This document shows, piece after piece, positions 18,482 to 27,518 of a stretch of 64,000 nucleotides of DNA. Origin of the DNA: Verrucomicrobiota bacterium. GTDB taxonomy: Bacteria > Verrucomicrobiota > Verrucomicrobiia > Verrucomicrobiales > Akkermansiaceae. The notes under the pieces are model-generated. The model had not been told where the DNA came from. It ran no database searches and saw only the letters and a program-made list of their open reading frames with translations. Where the stretch lies: assembly GCA_026397725.1 (NCBI GenBank), contig JAPLUI010000323.1, positions 1 through 64,000 of the forward strand, in the 5' to 3' direction. A program made the position numbers and the translations under genes. Within the stretch, counting starts at the first letter, position 1. Every line of letters begins with the position of its first letter.

Positions 18482-20833
18482 ATGAATCAAATGAAATCCC
18501 TGTTTCCCGGTATCCTCGGGCTGTTGGCATTGTGCAGCACCCGGACCGGTGGTGCCGAGCCCTTGAAGATTGATTTGACGCGTGCGCTCGCGCCCGCCGC
18601 GGATGCTCCCTATGGTCCTGGAACGACGAAGAACCCGCGTGGTCAGGAACTCGTGACCGACAACCGTTCATTGATTCTCGATGGCAAACCATGGTTGCCG
18701 GTGCTGGGGGAGATTTGCTTCTCGCGTTACCCGCGCGAGGAATGGCGCGATGCCTTGTTGAAGATGAAATCCGGGGGACTCGACTCGGTTTCGACCACCG
18801 TGTTCTGGACGTTTCACGAGGAAGAGCGGGGCAAGTTTGATTGGAGCGGCAGAAGATCCCTGCGCGATTTCATCAAACTGTGCAAGGAGTTGGATCTGAA
18901 AATGATTGTGCGCATCCAACCGGTGCATGGCGGAGAGGTTCGCAACCAGGGGACTCCGGACTGGGTGGAGGGTTCCGGGACCGGGTTGCGCACGGCGGAT
19001 CCGGCATATATCAAATTGCTGGAACCGTTCTGGCGTGAGACCGCCAAACAGATGGAGGGCTTGCTGTGGAAGGACGGCGGCCCGGTGATCGGCATTCAGG
19101 TTTCAAATGAAAGCGACCACCCGCCCTTGCTGATCAAGCTCAAGGAGTTGGCCCGTTCCTACGGCATCGATGTTCCATTCTACTTCATGACAGGCTGGCA
19201 GGGATGGCAAGGCGGGATGCCCAAGGAGGGCTTCATCCCGGTCTTCGGCGAGTACAGCGATGGCTATTGGGGCGGCACCAAGGAGAATTACCGCGGCTGC
19301 TACTTCTTCGGCAACTTCCGCGGCTCCAACGTGCTCAACGACCAGTTGCAAAACACGCAACCGGCAGACATGGAAGCGTGTGCCAAATTCCCCTTTGTGT
19401 GCCTGGAAGTCGGGTGCGGCATGTTGTCGAGTTATGCCAAACGCCCGCGCATCGACTTTGCCGATTGTGACTCGATCGCCGTGGTCAAGCTCGGCAACGG
19501 CAGCAACCTGCAGGGCTATTGCCTCTATCAGGGAGGCGACAACCCCGACGGCAACAAGACCTATGTCAACCTGGAAGGCCCGGGTCCGTTCAACCAGGTG
19601 CCGGTCAAGGATTATGACTTTCAAGCGCCGCTTGGCACCTGCGGACAAGTCCGCGACCATTATCACTTCCATCGGAAACTCAATTTCCTCCTGCACGAAT
19701 TCGGACCACAACTGGCACGCATGCCCGCTTATTTTCCGGAAAAGATGCCCGCCAACAACCAGGACTATTCGACCTTGCGCTGGAACATGCGTTCGGATGG
19801 CAATTCCGGTTTTCTCTTTCTCTGCAACCAACAGCCGTATTTCACCGAGAAGAAGGACGTGCAGTTCCAGGTGCAGACCAAGGCGGGCCCGGTCCTGTTT
19901 CCCAGCCAGCCTATCAACATCCCCGTCGGCATCAACGCCATCTGGCCGGTGAACCTGGATTGCGACGGTGTTATGTTAGATCATGCCACGGCCCAGGCCA
20001 TGACGGTGGTGCGCGACCAGGGCGAGGCATGGTATTTCCTTGCGGCGCACGAAGGCTTTCCTGTTGAGATGTCCTTTGCCTGCGATGACGCCAAGGTCCA
20101 GGCGGCATCCGGCGTAAAGATCGCCGCCGCCGGGCATGTCGTGGTGCGCAAGATCACCCCGGGATCCGCCGCCGCTGTTAGCGTGACCAAGCCGGATGGA
20201 CGCAAGGTCCATTTTGTCGTGCTTGCACCGGCCCAAACCCGGCAATTCTATCGGGTCAGGTATGCCGGACAGGACCGCGCCCTGCTGACTGCCGCCACGG
20301 TGCTGGAGGACGGCGCATTGCGCATGCAGGCCGCCACCGCCGAAAATCTCGCGTTCGCCTTCTTTCCCGCGCCGCCATCGGTGAAGCTGGGAGATCTATC
20401 TTTGAAAGGCACTGCCGAGGGGATATTCACGCGCTTCGTGCCACGGGATGTCAAGGTGCCGGAACTGCCGAAGATCGCCGTCACCTTGGAAAAAGCCGCG
20501 GACCTCAAAGCACCTAACACCTACGGCCCCGGCGAAGAGGCGTGGAAGGACGCGGCGATTTACAAACTGGATATTCCATCAAGCGCGGCGAAGTGCCGCC
20601 TCATTCTGGACATCCACTACAAGGGGGATGTCGCGCGTGTCTATGCGGGCGGCAAATTGTTCGCCGATAACTTTTCCAATGGCGACCCGTTATCCATCGC
20701 CTTGTGGCGCATCCCGGTTGCCGAGTGGCCGACGGTCCAACTGAAAGTGCTGCCCGCCAAGCCCGCCGCCGCCACCATGGAAGATCCAACGGTTAGCGCC
20801 ACCGATCAGATCGAAGTGAAAATCCATCCATGA
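18482..20833 (+). CDS. GH35-type beta-galactosidase
   Basis: A 783-residue secreted protein with signal peptide MNQMKSLFPGILGLLALCS. The barrel begins LILDGKPWLPVLGEICFSRYP, matching GH35 (usual form ...G.ihY.RvP...W). The region GLDSVSTTVFWTFHEEERGKFDWSG is also diagnostic. The acid/base Glu is in IGIQVSNESDHP (~residue 210; family form IENEYG) and the nucleophile Glu is probably in VCLEVGCGM (~309). The C-terminal ~350 residues form beta-sandwich domains. The stop overlaps the next start (ATGA at 20830-20833), so translation is probably coupled to the GH32-like gene. It belongs to the divergent secreted GH35 group, so galactose specificity is inferred from the family. Confidence 0.85.
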   Translation: MNQMKSLFPGILGLLALCSTRTGGAEPLKIDLTRALAPAADAPYGPGTTKNPRGQELVTDNRSLILDGKPWLPVLGEICFSRYPREEWRDALLKMKSGGLDSVSTTVFWTFHEEERGKFDWSGRRSLRDFIKLCKELDLKMIVRIQPVHGGEVRNQGTPDWVEGSGTGLRTADPAYIKLLEPFWRETAKQMEGLLWKDGGPVIGIQVSNESDHPPLLIKLKELARSYGIDVPFYFMTGWQGWQGGMPKEGFIPVFGEYSDGYWGGTKENYRGCYFFGNFRGSNVLNDQLQNTQPADMEACAKFPFVCLEVGCGMLSSYAKRPRIDFADCDSIAVVKLGNGSNLQGYCLYQGGDNPDGNKTYVNLEGPGPFNQVPVKDYDFQAPLGTCGQVRDHYHFHRKLNFLLHEFGPQLARMPAYFPEKMPANNQDYSTLRWNMRSDGNSGFLFLCNQQPYFTEKKDVQFQVQTKAGPVLFPSQPINIPVGINAIWPVNLDCDGVMLDHATAQAMTVVRDQGEAWYFLAAHEGFPVEMSFACDDAKVQAASGVKIAAAGHVVVRKITPGSAAAVSVTKPDGRKVHFVVLAPAQTRQFYRVRYAGQDRALLTAATVLEDGALRMQAATAENLAFAFFPAPPSVKLGDLSLKGTAEGIFTRFVPRDVKVPELPKIAVTLEKAADLKAPNTYGPGEEAWKDAAIYKLDIPSSAAKCRLILDIHYKGDVARVYAGGKLFADNFSNGDPLSIALWRIPVAEWPTVQLKVLPAKPAAATMEDPTVSATDQIEVKIHP

Positions 20834-22287
20834 CCTTTACAAAACAGACCATGAGATCCTTGCTAACAGTCATGGCTTTGGGAATCGGCATTGCCGGATC
20901 CGGAGTGGCGCGCGCCGCCGACGAGGACAACACGCGCACCTTCAAGGCGGACAAGCGCTACCTCGTGTTGCCATGCGCGCGGGGGGTCCACGGTCAGAAC
21001 AAGGTGTCCATCGACATGGATGGCAAGCCTTACCTGGCAGTCGCCAACACGCTGATTACCGCCACCGAGCCGGACCACTGGCGATTTATTGACCTGAAGC
21101 TGATGCAGGGCAAGATGCTGTCGGTGAAGATCGAAGGCCCGGGTGCGGCGGCGATGGACTTGGTGAAGGTGAGCGACACCATCCCGGGCCAGTACCCGCT
21201 TTACCAGGAGCCGGGCCGGCCGAAAGTCCATTTCTCGCCTCCGCGCGGCTCGTTGAACGATCCCTGCGGCATGATCTACTTTGAGGGCCAGTGGCATCTC
21301 TACTACGCCGCCAAGCGATTTTTCAACAACGATTGCGGAAATCCTAACAGCATGTGGGCCCACGCAACGAGCACCGACCTGCTGCACTGGGAGGAGCAGC
21401 CGCTGTTCCTGGCGGCGGTGGAAGGCCAATATTCCTTTTGGACCGAGACGGGTGTCCTCGAGGATCAGATTGAGTGCCCCAACCTGTTCCAACTGCCGGT
21501 GGACGGCAACGAGGACAACATGCGATGGGTGATCCTCGGCTCACAGAACGCCTATCAGACAGGGAAATTCGACGGCAAGGTTTTCGTCCCCGACGACAAG
21601 TCCAACACCAAGATCCGCTCGCAGTTCGGGCAGTTCAGCTCCTCGCAAGTGTTTGCCAACGCGCCGGGCGGGCGGATCGTGCAGGTCGGCTGGGCCCACT
21701 GCTGCTGGGAAGACACGGAGTTTACTCAAATGGCGGCTTTCCCTCTGGAACTGTGCCTGCGCACCACGCCGGAGGGGGTGCGGATGTATCAGGACTTCAT
21801 CCCCGAGCTGGGCAAGTTGCGCAAGCCGGGCAGCACGCAAAAGGACGTCGTGGTCAAGGCTGACAGCCCGGTCACGGCGGGCGACATCTCGCAACCGGCG
21901 GAGATCCTTGTTGAGTTCGAGCCCGGCAACGCCTCTCAAGTCACCTTCACCGGCGCACAGCTCGACATCAACTGGAACGCCCAAAGCCAGGAACTCAAGG
22001 TCAAGGAATTCACCCCGTGGGAATATCCTGCTGGCAACTGGTGGACGACCGGCTATTGGCCGGATAAAACGGTTCTGAAGGCGAGTCCTATCAAAGGCCG
22101 CATCACGCTGCACATCCTGCTGGATGTCGCGTCGACGGAGGTCGTCACCAACGGCGGGGAGAATTACGTCGTCCAAGGCCGCGACTATCAGAAACTCGGG
22201 GAGAAATCCCCCATGGAGATCCGCAACGAAGGCGGCGACGTGAAAATCACCCGCTTGGAAATCTATCCGCTCAAGTCGATACACTAA
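20830..22287 (+). CDS. GH32-like fructan hydrolase lacking central catalytic blades
   Basis: A 485-residue secreted GH32-family protein. The signal peptide (MRSLLTVMALGIGIAGSGVARA) is preceded by a few residues from the ATGA overlap. The family motifs present are LNDPCG (nucleophile Asp, ~residue 143) and ECPNLF (acid/base Glu, ~215). Only ~70 residues separate them, against roughly 180-190 in the full-length paralogues at 38214 and 47698. The FSGS and RDP motifs are missing, so an internal in-frame deletion has removed about one to two propeller blades including the transition-state-stabilising Asp. The C-terminal sandwich (YVVQGRDYQKLGEKSPMEI...LKSIH) is intact and matches the relics at 35426 and 47337. 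Activity is doubtful. Confidence 0.8.
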   Translation: MTFTKQTMRSLLTVMALGIGIAGSGVARAADEDNTRTFKADKRYLVLPCARGVHGQNKVSIDMDGKPYLAVANTLITATEPDHWRFIDLKLMQGKMLSVKIEGPGAAAMDLVKVSDTIPGQYPLYQEPGRPKVHFSPPRGSLNDPCGMIYFEGQWHLYYAAKRFFNNDCGNPNSMWAHATSTDLLHWEEQPLFLAAVEGQYSFWTETGVLEDQIECPNLFQLPVDGNEDNMRWVILGSQNAYQTGKFDGKVFVPDDKSNTKIRSQFGQFSSSQVFANAPGGRIVQVGWAHCCWEDTEFTQMAAFPLELCLRTTPEGVRMYQDFIPELGKLRKPGSTQKDVVVKADSPVTAGDISQPAEILVEFEPGNASQVTFTGAQLDINWNAQSQELKVKEFTPWEYPAGNWWTTGYWPDKTVLKASPIKGRITLHILLDVASTEVVTNGGENYVVQGRDYQKLGEKSPMEIRNEGGDVKITRLEIYPLKSIH

Positions 22288-22328
22288 ACAGGAGAATGTC
22301 TGATGCGTTACAATAGCGACAACCCACC

Positions 22329-23738
22329 ATGAAGAACACGATCCATCCACACCTGACAAATCCGATGATCCAACCCCGCCCGGTGCTCACCTCGTCCGCA
22401 GCCGCCGCTTTGTTATGGCTGACCTGCGCCTACGCACCCGCCCTGAACCTGCCGCAAATTTTTGCTGACAACATGGTGTTGCAGCAGGGCCGGCCCGTGC
22501 CGGTGTGGGGCGGCGCCGACAAGGGCGAGGAGGTCACCGTTAGTATTGCCGGCCAGAGCGCCACCGCCAAAACCGGCGACGACGGTCGCTGGAAAGTGGT
22601 GCTCAAGGAACTCAAGCCTGCCGCTGATCCGTTAGAGATGGCGGTCACCGGCTCATCCGGCAATTCCATCACCCTGAAGAACATCCTGGTCGGCGAGGTC
22701 TGGTTGTGCTTCGGCCAGTCCAACATGAGATTGGGAGTGAACGGATGCAATGACGCCAAGGAGGAGGTGGCTGCGGCCAACTATCCGAAGATCCGGCTGC
22801 TTTCCGTGAACGAAGGCTCCTGGTCACCATGCACTCCGCAGCGCGTCGCCGCAGGCGGCTGGGCCGGATATTCCTCCGTGGCCTACTTCTTCGGCCGCCA
22901 TTTGCACCAAGAGCTAAAGGTGCCCGTCGGCCTGATTAATGCGGATGGAGCGCCAATCGAATTGTGGATCAGTCGACAGGCCATCGAAGCGAACCCCGCA
23001 CTGAAACCGCTGATCAAGGGAGAACCGCCGCGCTTTTATGACGGCGTCATTGCGCCGCTGATCCCTTATGCCATTCGCGGCGTCGCTTGGTATCAAGGCG
23101 AAGCCGACGTGGTGCATGCCTATCAGTATCGCACGCTGCTGCCGGCAATGATCGCCAACTGGCGTGCCGACTGGGGCCAGGGCGACTTCCCGTTCGGCAT
23201 CGTGCAATTGGCCCCGTACCGATACAGCAACCTGGATCCGCTCAATTGCGCCGAACTATGGGAATCCCAACTGCTCACGGCCAAGAGCGTGCCCAACACC
23301 GGCCTGATCGTCACCATGGACATCGGCAATGTGAGGGACATCCATCCCTTGAACAAGCAGGACGTGGGCAAACGGCTGGCCCTCTGGGCGATGGCCAAAG
23401 TCTATGGGAAAGACCTCGTCTATTCCGGACCGATCTACAAGTCGATGGCCGTCGAGGCTAACAAGATCCGCCTCCAGTTCGACCACACGGGCGGCGGACT
23501 GACCGCCTCCGGTGGCAAGCCACTCGTGGAGTTCACCACCGCCGGGACCGACCAGAAGTTCGTGCCCGCCACAGCCGCCATCGACGGCGCGTCAATCGTC
23601 GTCCAATGCGACCAGGTGGCGCAGCCGGTGGCCGTCCGTTATGCGTGGCACGATGACGCGCAGCCGAATCTAACCAACAAGGAGGGTCTGCCCGCCTCCC
23701 CGTTCCGCACCGACACCTGGAAGTGCGTGACGGAATAG
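22329..23738 (+). CDS. Sialate O-acetylesterase-like (SASA) esterase
   Basis: A 469-residue secreted SGNH-type esterase, likely removing acetyl groups from sugars. The N-terminus holds a signal sequence followed by LPQIFADNMVLQQGRPVPVWG, the standard opening of this family, and a small Ig-like domain (VTVSIAGQSATAKTGDDG). The Ser block is VGEVWLCFGQSNM (~residue 130; usual CSGQSNM, here Phe for Ser before GQS). AWYQGEAD (~255) is the family oxyanion/Asn-Gly-Glu block. The usual C-terminal Asp-x-x-His block appears as DIHPLNKQDVGKRLA. The next gene is a shortened tandem copy. The start could also be the ATG at 22365. Confidence 0.85.
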   Translation: MKNTIHPHLTNPMIQPRPVLTSSAAAALLWLTCAYAPALNLPQIFADNMVLQQGRPVPVWGGADKGEEVTVSIAGQSATAKTGDDGRWKVVLKELKPAADPLEMAVTGSSGNSITLKNILVGEVWLCFGQSNMRLGVNGCNDAKEEVAAANYPKIRLLSVNEGSWSPCTPQRVAAGGWAGYSSVAYFFGRHLHQELKVPVGLINADGAPIELWISRQAIEANPALKPLIKGEPPRFYDGVIAPLIPYAIRGVAWYQGEADVVHAYQYRTLLPAMIANWRADWGQGDFPFGIVQLAPYRYSNLDPLNCAELWESQLLTAKSVPNTGLIVTMDIGNVRDIHPLNKQDVGKRLALWAMAKVYGKDLVYSGPIYKSMAVEANKIRLQFDHTGGGLTASGGKPLVEFTTAGTDQKFVPATAAIDGASIVVQCDQVAQPVAVRYAWHDDAQPNLTNKEGLPASPFRTDTWKCVTE

Positions 23739-23753
23739 TCACGAAAAACCACC

Positions 23754-24857
23754 ATGAAAAACACGATCCATCCCAACCTGACAAATCCTATGATCCAAGC
23801 CCGCACGATACTCACCTCGTCCGCAGCCGCCGCATTGTTATGGCTGACCTGCGTTTCCGCACCTGCCCTGAACCTGCCGCAAATTTTTTCTGACAACATG
23901 GTGTTGCAGCAGGGCCTGCCCGTGCCGGTGTGGGGCGGCGCCGACAAGGGCGAGGATGTCACCGTGACCCTCGCCGGCCAGAGCGCCACCACCAAAACCG
24001 GCGACGACGGCCGCTGGAAGGTGGTGCTCAAGGAACTCAAGCCCGCTGATGATCCGTTAGATATGGCGGTCACCGGCTCGTCCGGCAAATCCATCACCCT
24101 GAAGAACATCCTGGTCGGCGAGGTCTGGGTGTGCTCCGGCCAGTCATATAGGTATAACGGCATGATCGCGCCGCTGATCCCATACGCCATCCGCGGCGCC
24201 ATCTGGTATCAAGGCGAAGCCGACGTGCCGCGTGCCTATCAGTATCGCACGTTGCTGCCGGCGATGATCGCCAACTGGCGTGCCGACTGGGGCCAGGGCG
24301 ACTTCCCATTCGGCATCGTGCAATTGGCACCGTACCGCTACGGCGACCAGAATCCGGTCAATTGCGCCGAACTGTGGGAAGCCCAGTCATTGACCGTCAA
24401 GAACGTGCCTAACACAGGCCTGGCCGGCACGATGGATATCGGCAATCTGAAAGACATCCATCCCTTGAACAAGCAGTACGTGGGCAAACGGCTGGCACTC
24501 TGGGCGCTGGCCAAAGCCTATGGAAAAACCCTCGTCTATTCCGGCCCGATCTACAAGTCGATGACCGTCGAAACTAACAAGATCCGCCTGCAATTCGACC
24601 ACCCGGGCGGCGGATTGACCGCCTCTAACGGAAAGCCGCTCGTGGAGTTCACCATCGCCGGGGCCGACCAGAAGTTCGTGCCCGCCACGGCCGCCATCGA
24701 CGGCGCGTCGGTCGTCGTCCAATGCGACCAGGTGGCGCAGCCGATGGCCGTCCGTTATGCGTGGCACGATGACGCGCAGCCGAATCTAACCAACAAGGAG
24801 GGCCTACCCGCCTCCCCGTTCCGCACCGACACCTGGAAGGGCGCGACGGAAAAATAG
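23754..24857 (+). CDS. Tandem SASA esterase with ~100-residue internal deletion
   Basis: A 367-residue tandem duplicate of the preceding gene, starting 15 bases after it. The N-terminal ~130 and C-terminal ~230 residues are nearly identical to the upstream copy. After VGEVWVCSGQS the sequence jumps (…YRYNGMIAPLIPYAIRG), losing ~100 residues that contain the rest of the SGNH core (Gly block, SVAYFFGRHL, GLINADGAPIELW). The reading frame is preserved. The nucleophile Ser is retained but the fold around it is probably incomplete, so this is either a decaying copy or a repurposed short protein. Confidence 0.8.
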   Translation: MKNTIHPNLTNPMIQARTILTSSAAAALLWLTCVSAPALNLPQIFSDNMVLQQGLPVPVWGGADKGEDVTVTLAGQSATTKTGDDGRWKVVLKELKPADDPLDMAVTGSSGKSITLKNILVGEVWVCSGQSYRYNGMIAPLIPYAIRGAIWYQGEADVPRAYQYRTLLPAMIANWRADWGQGDFPFGIVQLAPYRYGDQNPVNCAELWEAQSLTVKNVPNTGLAGTMDIGNLKDIHPLNKQYVGKRLALWALAKAYGKTLVYSGPIYKSMTVETNKIRLQFDHPGGGLTASNGKPLVEFTIAGADQKFVPATAAIDGASVVVQCDQVAQPMAVRYAWHDDAQPNLTNKEGLPASPFRTDTWKGATEK

Positions 24858-24891
24858 CAAGAGCCACTCAACCCCGTCACTCATCATTCAC

Positions 24892-25965
24892 ATGAAATAC
24901 CATATAAGTCTGATCACGGTATCCCTTTCGGTCCTGCTCACGGGTGCGGCCTGGACCGCGGAACGCGAGGTCATCAAAGCCCGGCAGGATGGCAAAGCCG
25001 TCCCGGAAAATGTCATGAAGGAAATTCATGAGAAGCTCAAGACGCCCTACAAGTATGGCGTGGTCATCAAGGGCGAAGGCGGCAAACTCGCCGATTGCCC
25101 GAACGTGTTCCGGCACAACGGCAAATGGTATATGATGTATGTCTCCAACCCGGGACAAGGCTACGAAACGTATCTGGCTGTCAGCGACGACCTGCTCAAA
25201 TGGACCCCGCTGGGAAAGAATCTAACATTTACCAAATCCGGTTGGGACGCCTGGCAGGCCGACACCAGCATCGCCCTCTATGACCCTGCATGGGGCGGCT
25301 CCTATGAATTGCAGCAATACGACGGCAAGTACTGGCTGTCCTACATCGGCGGCGCCCTGCAAGGCTATGAACCCGACCCGCTCGCCATCGGCATGGCCTG
25401 GTCCAACGAGCCTGCCGCCGCCAAGGAATGGACCCGGATCGCGGAGAACCCGGTGCTCACCAGGGATCAGCCGGATATCCGGCCGTTCGAAAACACCACG
25501 CTCTATAAAAGCACGATCATCTGGGATAAGCAGGAAACCCTCGGCTATCCGTTTGTCATGTATTACAACGGCAAGCGTGCGGATGGATCCGAACGCATCG
25601 GCATGGCGGTCTCCAAAAACATGACCCGCTGGTCCCGCTACGGCACGGAACCCGTCATCGACAACGGCAGCGGCAACTCCGGCGATCCCCAGATCACGCG
25701 CATCGGCGAGGTGTGGGTGATGATCTACTACGGCGCATTCTGGAAACCCAAGGCGTTCGATACCTTCGCTTGCTCGTATGACATGGTGACCTGGACCAAA
25801 TGGACCGGCCCGCACCTGGTCGAACCCTCCGTGCCCTTTGACAACGAATTCGCCCACAAACCATGGGTGGTCTTTCACAACGGCGTGGTCTATCACTTCT
25901 ACTGCGCCTCCGGTGACCAGGGCCGCGTCATCGCCGTGGCCACTTCCAAGGAGCTGAAACAATAA
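24892..25965 (+). CDS. Secreted five-bladed beta-propeller glycosidase (GH43/GH130-like)
   Basis: A 357-residue exported protein with signal peptide MKYHISLITVSLSVLLTGAAWTA. Propeller repeats are visible as YGVVIKGEGGKLADCPNVF, KWYMMYVSNPGQGYETYLAVS, YPFVMYYNGKRADGSERIG and EFAHKPWVVFHNGVVYHFY. The last of these resembles the GH130/GH43 beta-propeller 'AHKPW' element. Candidate acids include the Asp in LADCPN and the Asp in SGDPQITRIG (~265). It could be a glycoside phosphorylase (GH130) or an arabinanase/xylosidase-like GH43. The signal peptide argues for a hydrolase, since phosphorylases are usually cytoplasmic. It starts 34 bases after the SASA copy. Confidence 0.65.
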   Translation: MKYHISLITVSLSVLLTGAAWTAEREVIKARQDGKAVPENVMKEIHEKLKTPYKYGVVIKGEGGKLADCPNVFRHNGKWYMMYVSNPGQGYETYLAVSDDLLKWTPLGKNLTFTKSGWDAWQADTSIALYDPAWGGSYELQQYDGKYWLSYIGGALQGYEPDPLAIGMAWSNEPAAAKEWTRIAENPVLTRDQPDIRPFENTTLYKSTIIWDKQETLGYPFVMYYNGKRADGSERIGMAVSKNMTRWSRYGTEPVIDNGSGNSGDPQITRIGEVWVMIYYGAFWKPKAFDTFACSYDMVTWTKWTGPHLVEPSVPFDNEFAHKPWVVFHNGVVYHFYCASGDQGRVIAVATSKELKQ

Positions 25966-25972
25966 CATCACC

Positions 25973-27505
25973 ATGAAAACCACAAATATATTTAGTCAGA
26001 AATGGCTCGTCATGGCCTCGTTGTTGCTGCTCGCCGTGCCGGGGCGGGCGGCCGACGCGGCCCCGACACCGCCCGCCAAGCCGGTGCGCGTCGCGTGCTG
26101 CGGCGACAGCATCACTTGCGGTGCCGGCACTGCGGTGCCGGAACGCGATGCCTATCCAAAACAACTGGCCGCACTGCTGGGCGCCGCTTGGGAAGTCCAG
26201 TCCTTCGGTGTCAGCGGCACCACGGTGTTCAACATCACCGGCAACCCGTGGGCCGGGCATCCCGAACGGGATGCGGCCCTCGCCTCGAAGCCGGATGTGG
26301 TGATCATCGCGCTGGGCACCAACGACTGCAATCCCGAGAAGTGGAAAAACAAGGATCAATACCTGAAAGACTACCGCGCCTTGATCCAGATGTTCCGCAA
26401 TCTGGAGAGCAAGCCGAAGATCTATGTGGCGACGCCCGTGCCCTTTGGTCCCGCGCAAAACGATCACCTTCCCGGCCTGAAGGAGCAGATCGTTCTGATA
26501 GGACAACTGGCCGCGGAGGAAGAATTGACGGTTATCGACATGAATGCCGCCATGAAAGGACGGGAAGACCTGATCCCCGACAGCGTCCACCCCAACACGA
26601 CAGGTGCCGGAATCATGGCGCGGACCGCCTTCAGGGCTCTAACAGGACGGGAGGCGCCAAGCCCCGCCGCCATGGCCGTCCCCGCAGGATTCGTGCTGAT
26701 CCCAGCCGGCGAGTTCAAGATGGGCGATGCGTTGGATGGAATCCCCGGGGCTCCGGTGCACCCGGTCACGCTGAGCGCGTTTTACATCGCGAAATCCCTT
26801 GTGACCCAGGCCGAGTGGAACGAGGTGGCAACCTGGGCGGTGACCCATGGCTATCAGGACCTCGCGGTCAAAGAGGGCAAGGCGACCGACCACCCGGTGC
26901 ACACGGTGAGTTGGTATGACGCGGTCAAGTGGTGCAATGCGCGCAGTGAGAAGGAGGGCTTGACTCCCTGTTACACGGTGAATGGCGCGGTGATGAAAAC
27001 CGGAGCCGCCGAACCTGCGGTGAACTGGGCCACCACCGGTTACCGCTTGCCCACGGAAGCGGAGTGGGAAAAGGCGGCACGCGGTGGCTTGAGCGGCAAA
27101 CGCTTTCCATGGGGCGACACCATCAGCCACAGCCAGGCGAATTTCACCAATGATGGAGGCGAAGCCTATGCGACTGGAGCAACCGGCCCGCATCCACTCT
27201 GGGGCAAGAACGACGATAAGAACTGCCCGCACACGTCGCCGGTGGGAAGTTTCCCGGCCAACGGTTATGGACTGTTAGATATGGCGGGCAATGTGTGGCA
27301 GCGGTGCTGGGATTGGTACAGTTGGGAGCCGGGACCGCCGACCGACCCGCGTGGCGTGGCCACGGGCACGATCCGCACGCTCCGGGGCGGCAGTTGGCGC
27401 GTCGGCGCCGAGTCCTGCCGTGTCGCGTTCCGCAATAGCGGTGACCCGGCCTACGCCAGCCGCTACGTCGGCTTCCGCGTGGTCCGCAGCGACTGCCAGA
27501 ACTAA
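25973..27505 (+). CDS. SGNH hydrolase fused to FGE-sulfatase (SUMF1-like) domain
   Basis: A 510-residue secreted two-domain protein. Residues ~35-225 are an SGNH/GDSL lipase-type esterase: CCGDSIT (~45), IALGTNDC (~115) and DSVHP (~203) supply the Ser, Gly/Asn and Asp-His blocks. From ~238 to the end is an FGE-sulfatase domain (FVLIPAGEFKMGDA, TGYRLPTEAEWEKAARGG, MAGNVWQRCWDWY, LRGGSWRVGAESCRVAFRN), the fold of formylglycine-generating enzyme and of many carbohydrate-binding or structural lectin-like proteins. I see no sulfatase in the window, so the FGE domain may not mature a sulfatase; it may bind sugar or act as a scaffold. Start spacing (7 bases after the previous stop) indicates co-transcription. 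Confidence 0.85.
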   Translation: MKTTNIFSQKWLVMASLLLLAVPGRAADAAPTPPAKPVRVACCGDSITCGAGTAVPERDAYPKQLAALLGAAWEVQSFGVSGTTVFNITGNPWAGHPERDAALASKPDVVIIALGTNDCNPEKWKNKDQYLKDYRALIQMFRNLESKPKIYVATPVPFGPAQNDHLPGLKEQIVLIGQLAAEEELTVIDMNAAMKGREDLIPDSVHPNTTGAGIMARTAFRALTGREAPSPAAMAVPAGFVLIPAGEFKMGDALDGIPGAPVHPVTLSAFYIAKSLVTQAEWNEVATWAVTHGYQDLAVKEGKATDHPVHTVSWYDAVKWCNARSEKEGLTPCYTVNGAVMKTGAAEPAVNWATTGYRLPTEAEWEKAARGGLSGKRFPWGDTISHSQANFTNDGGEAYATGATGPHPLWGKNDDKNCPHTSPVGSFPANGYGLLDMAGNVWQRCWDWYSWEPGPPTDPRGVATGTIRTLRGGSWRVGAESCRVAFRNSGDPAYASRYVGFRVVRSDCQN

Positions 27506-27518
27506 GATAGATTCAAAC

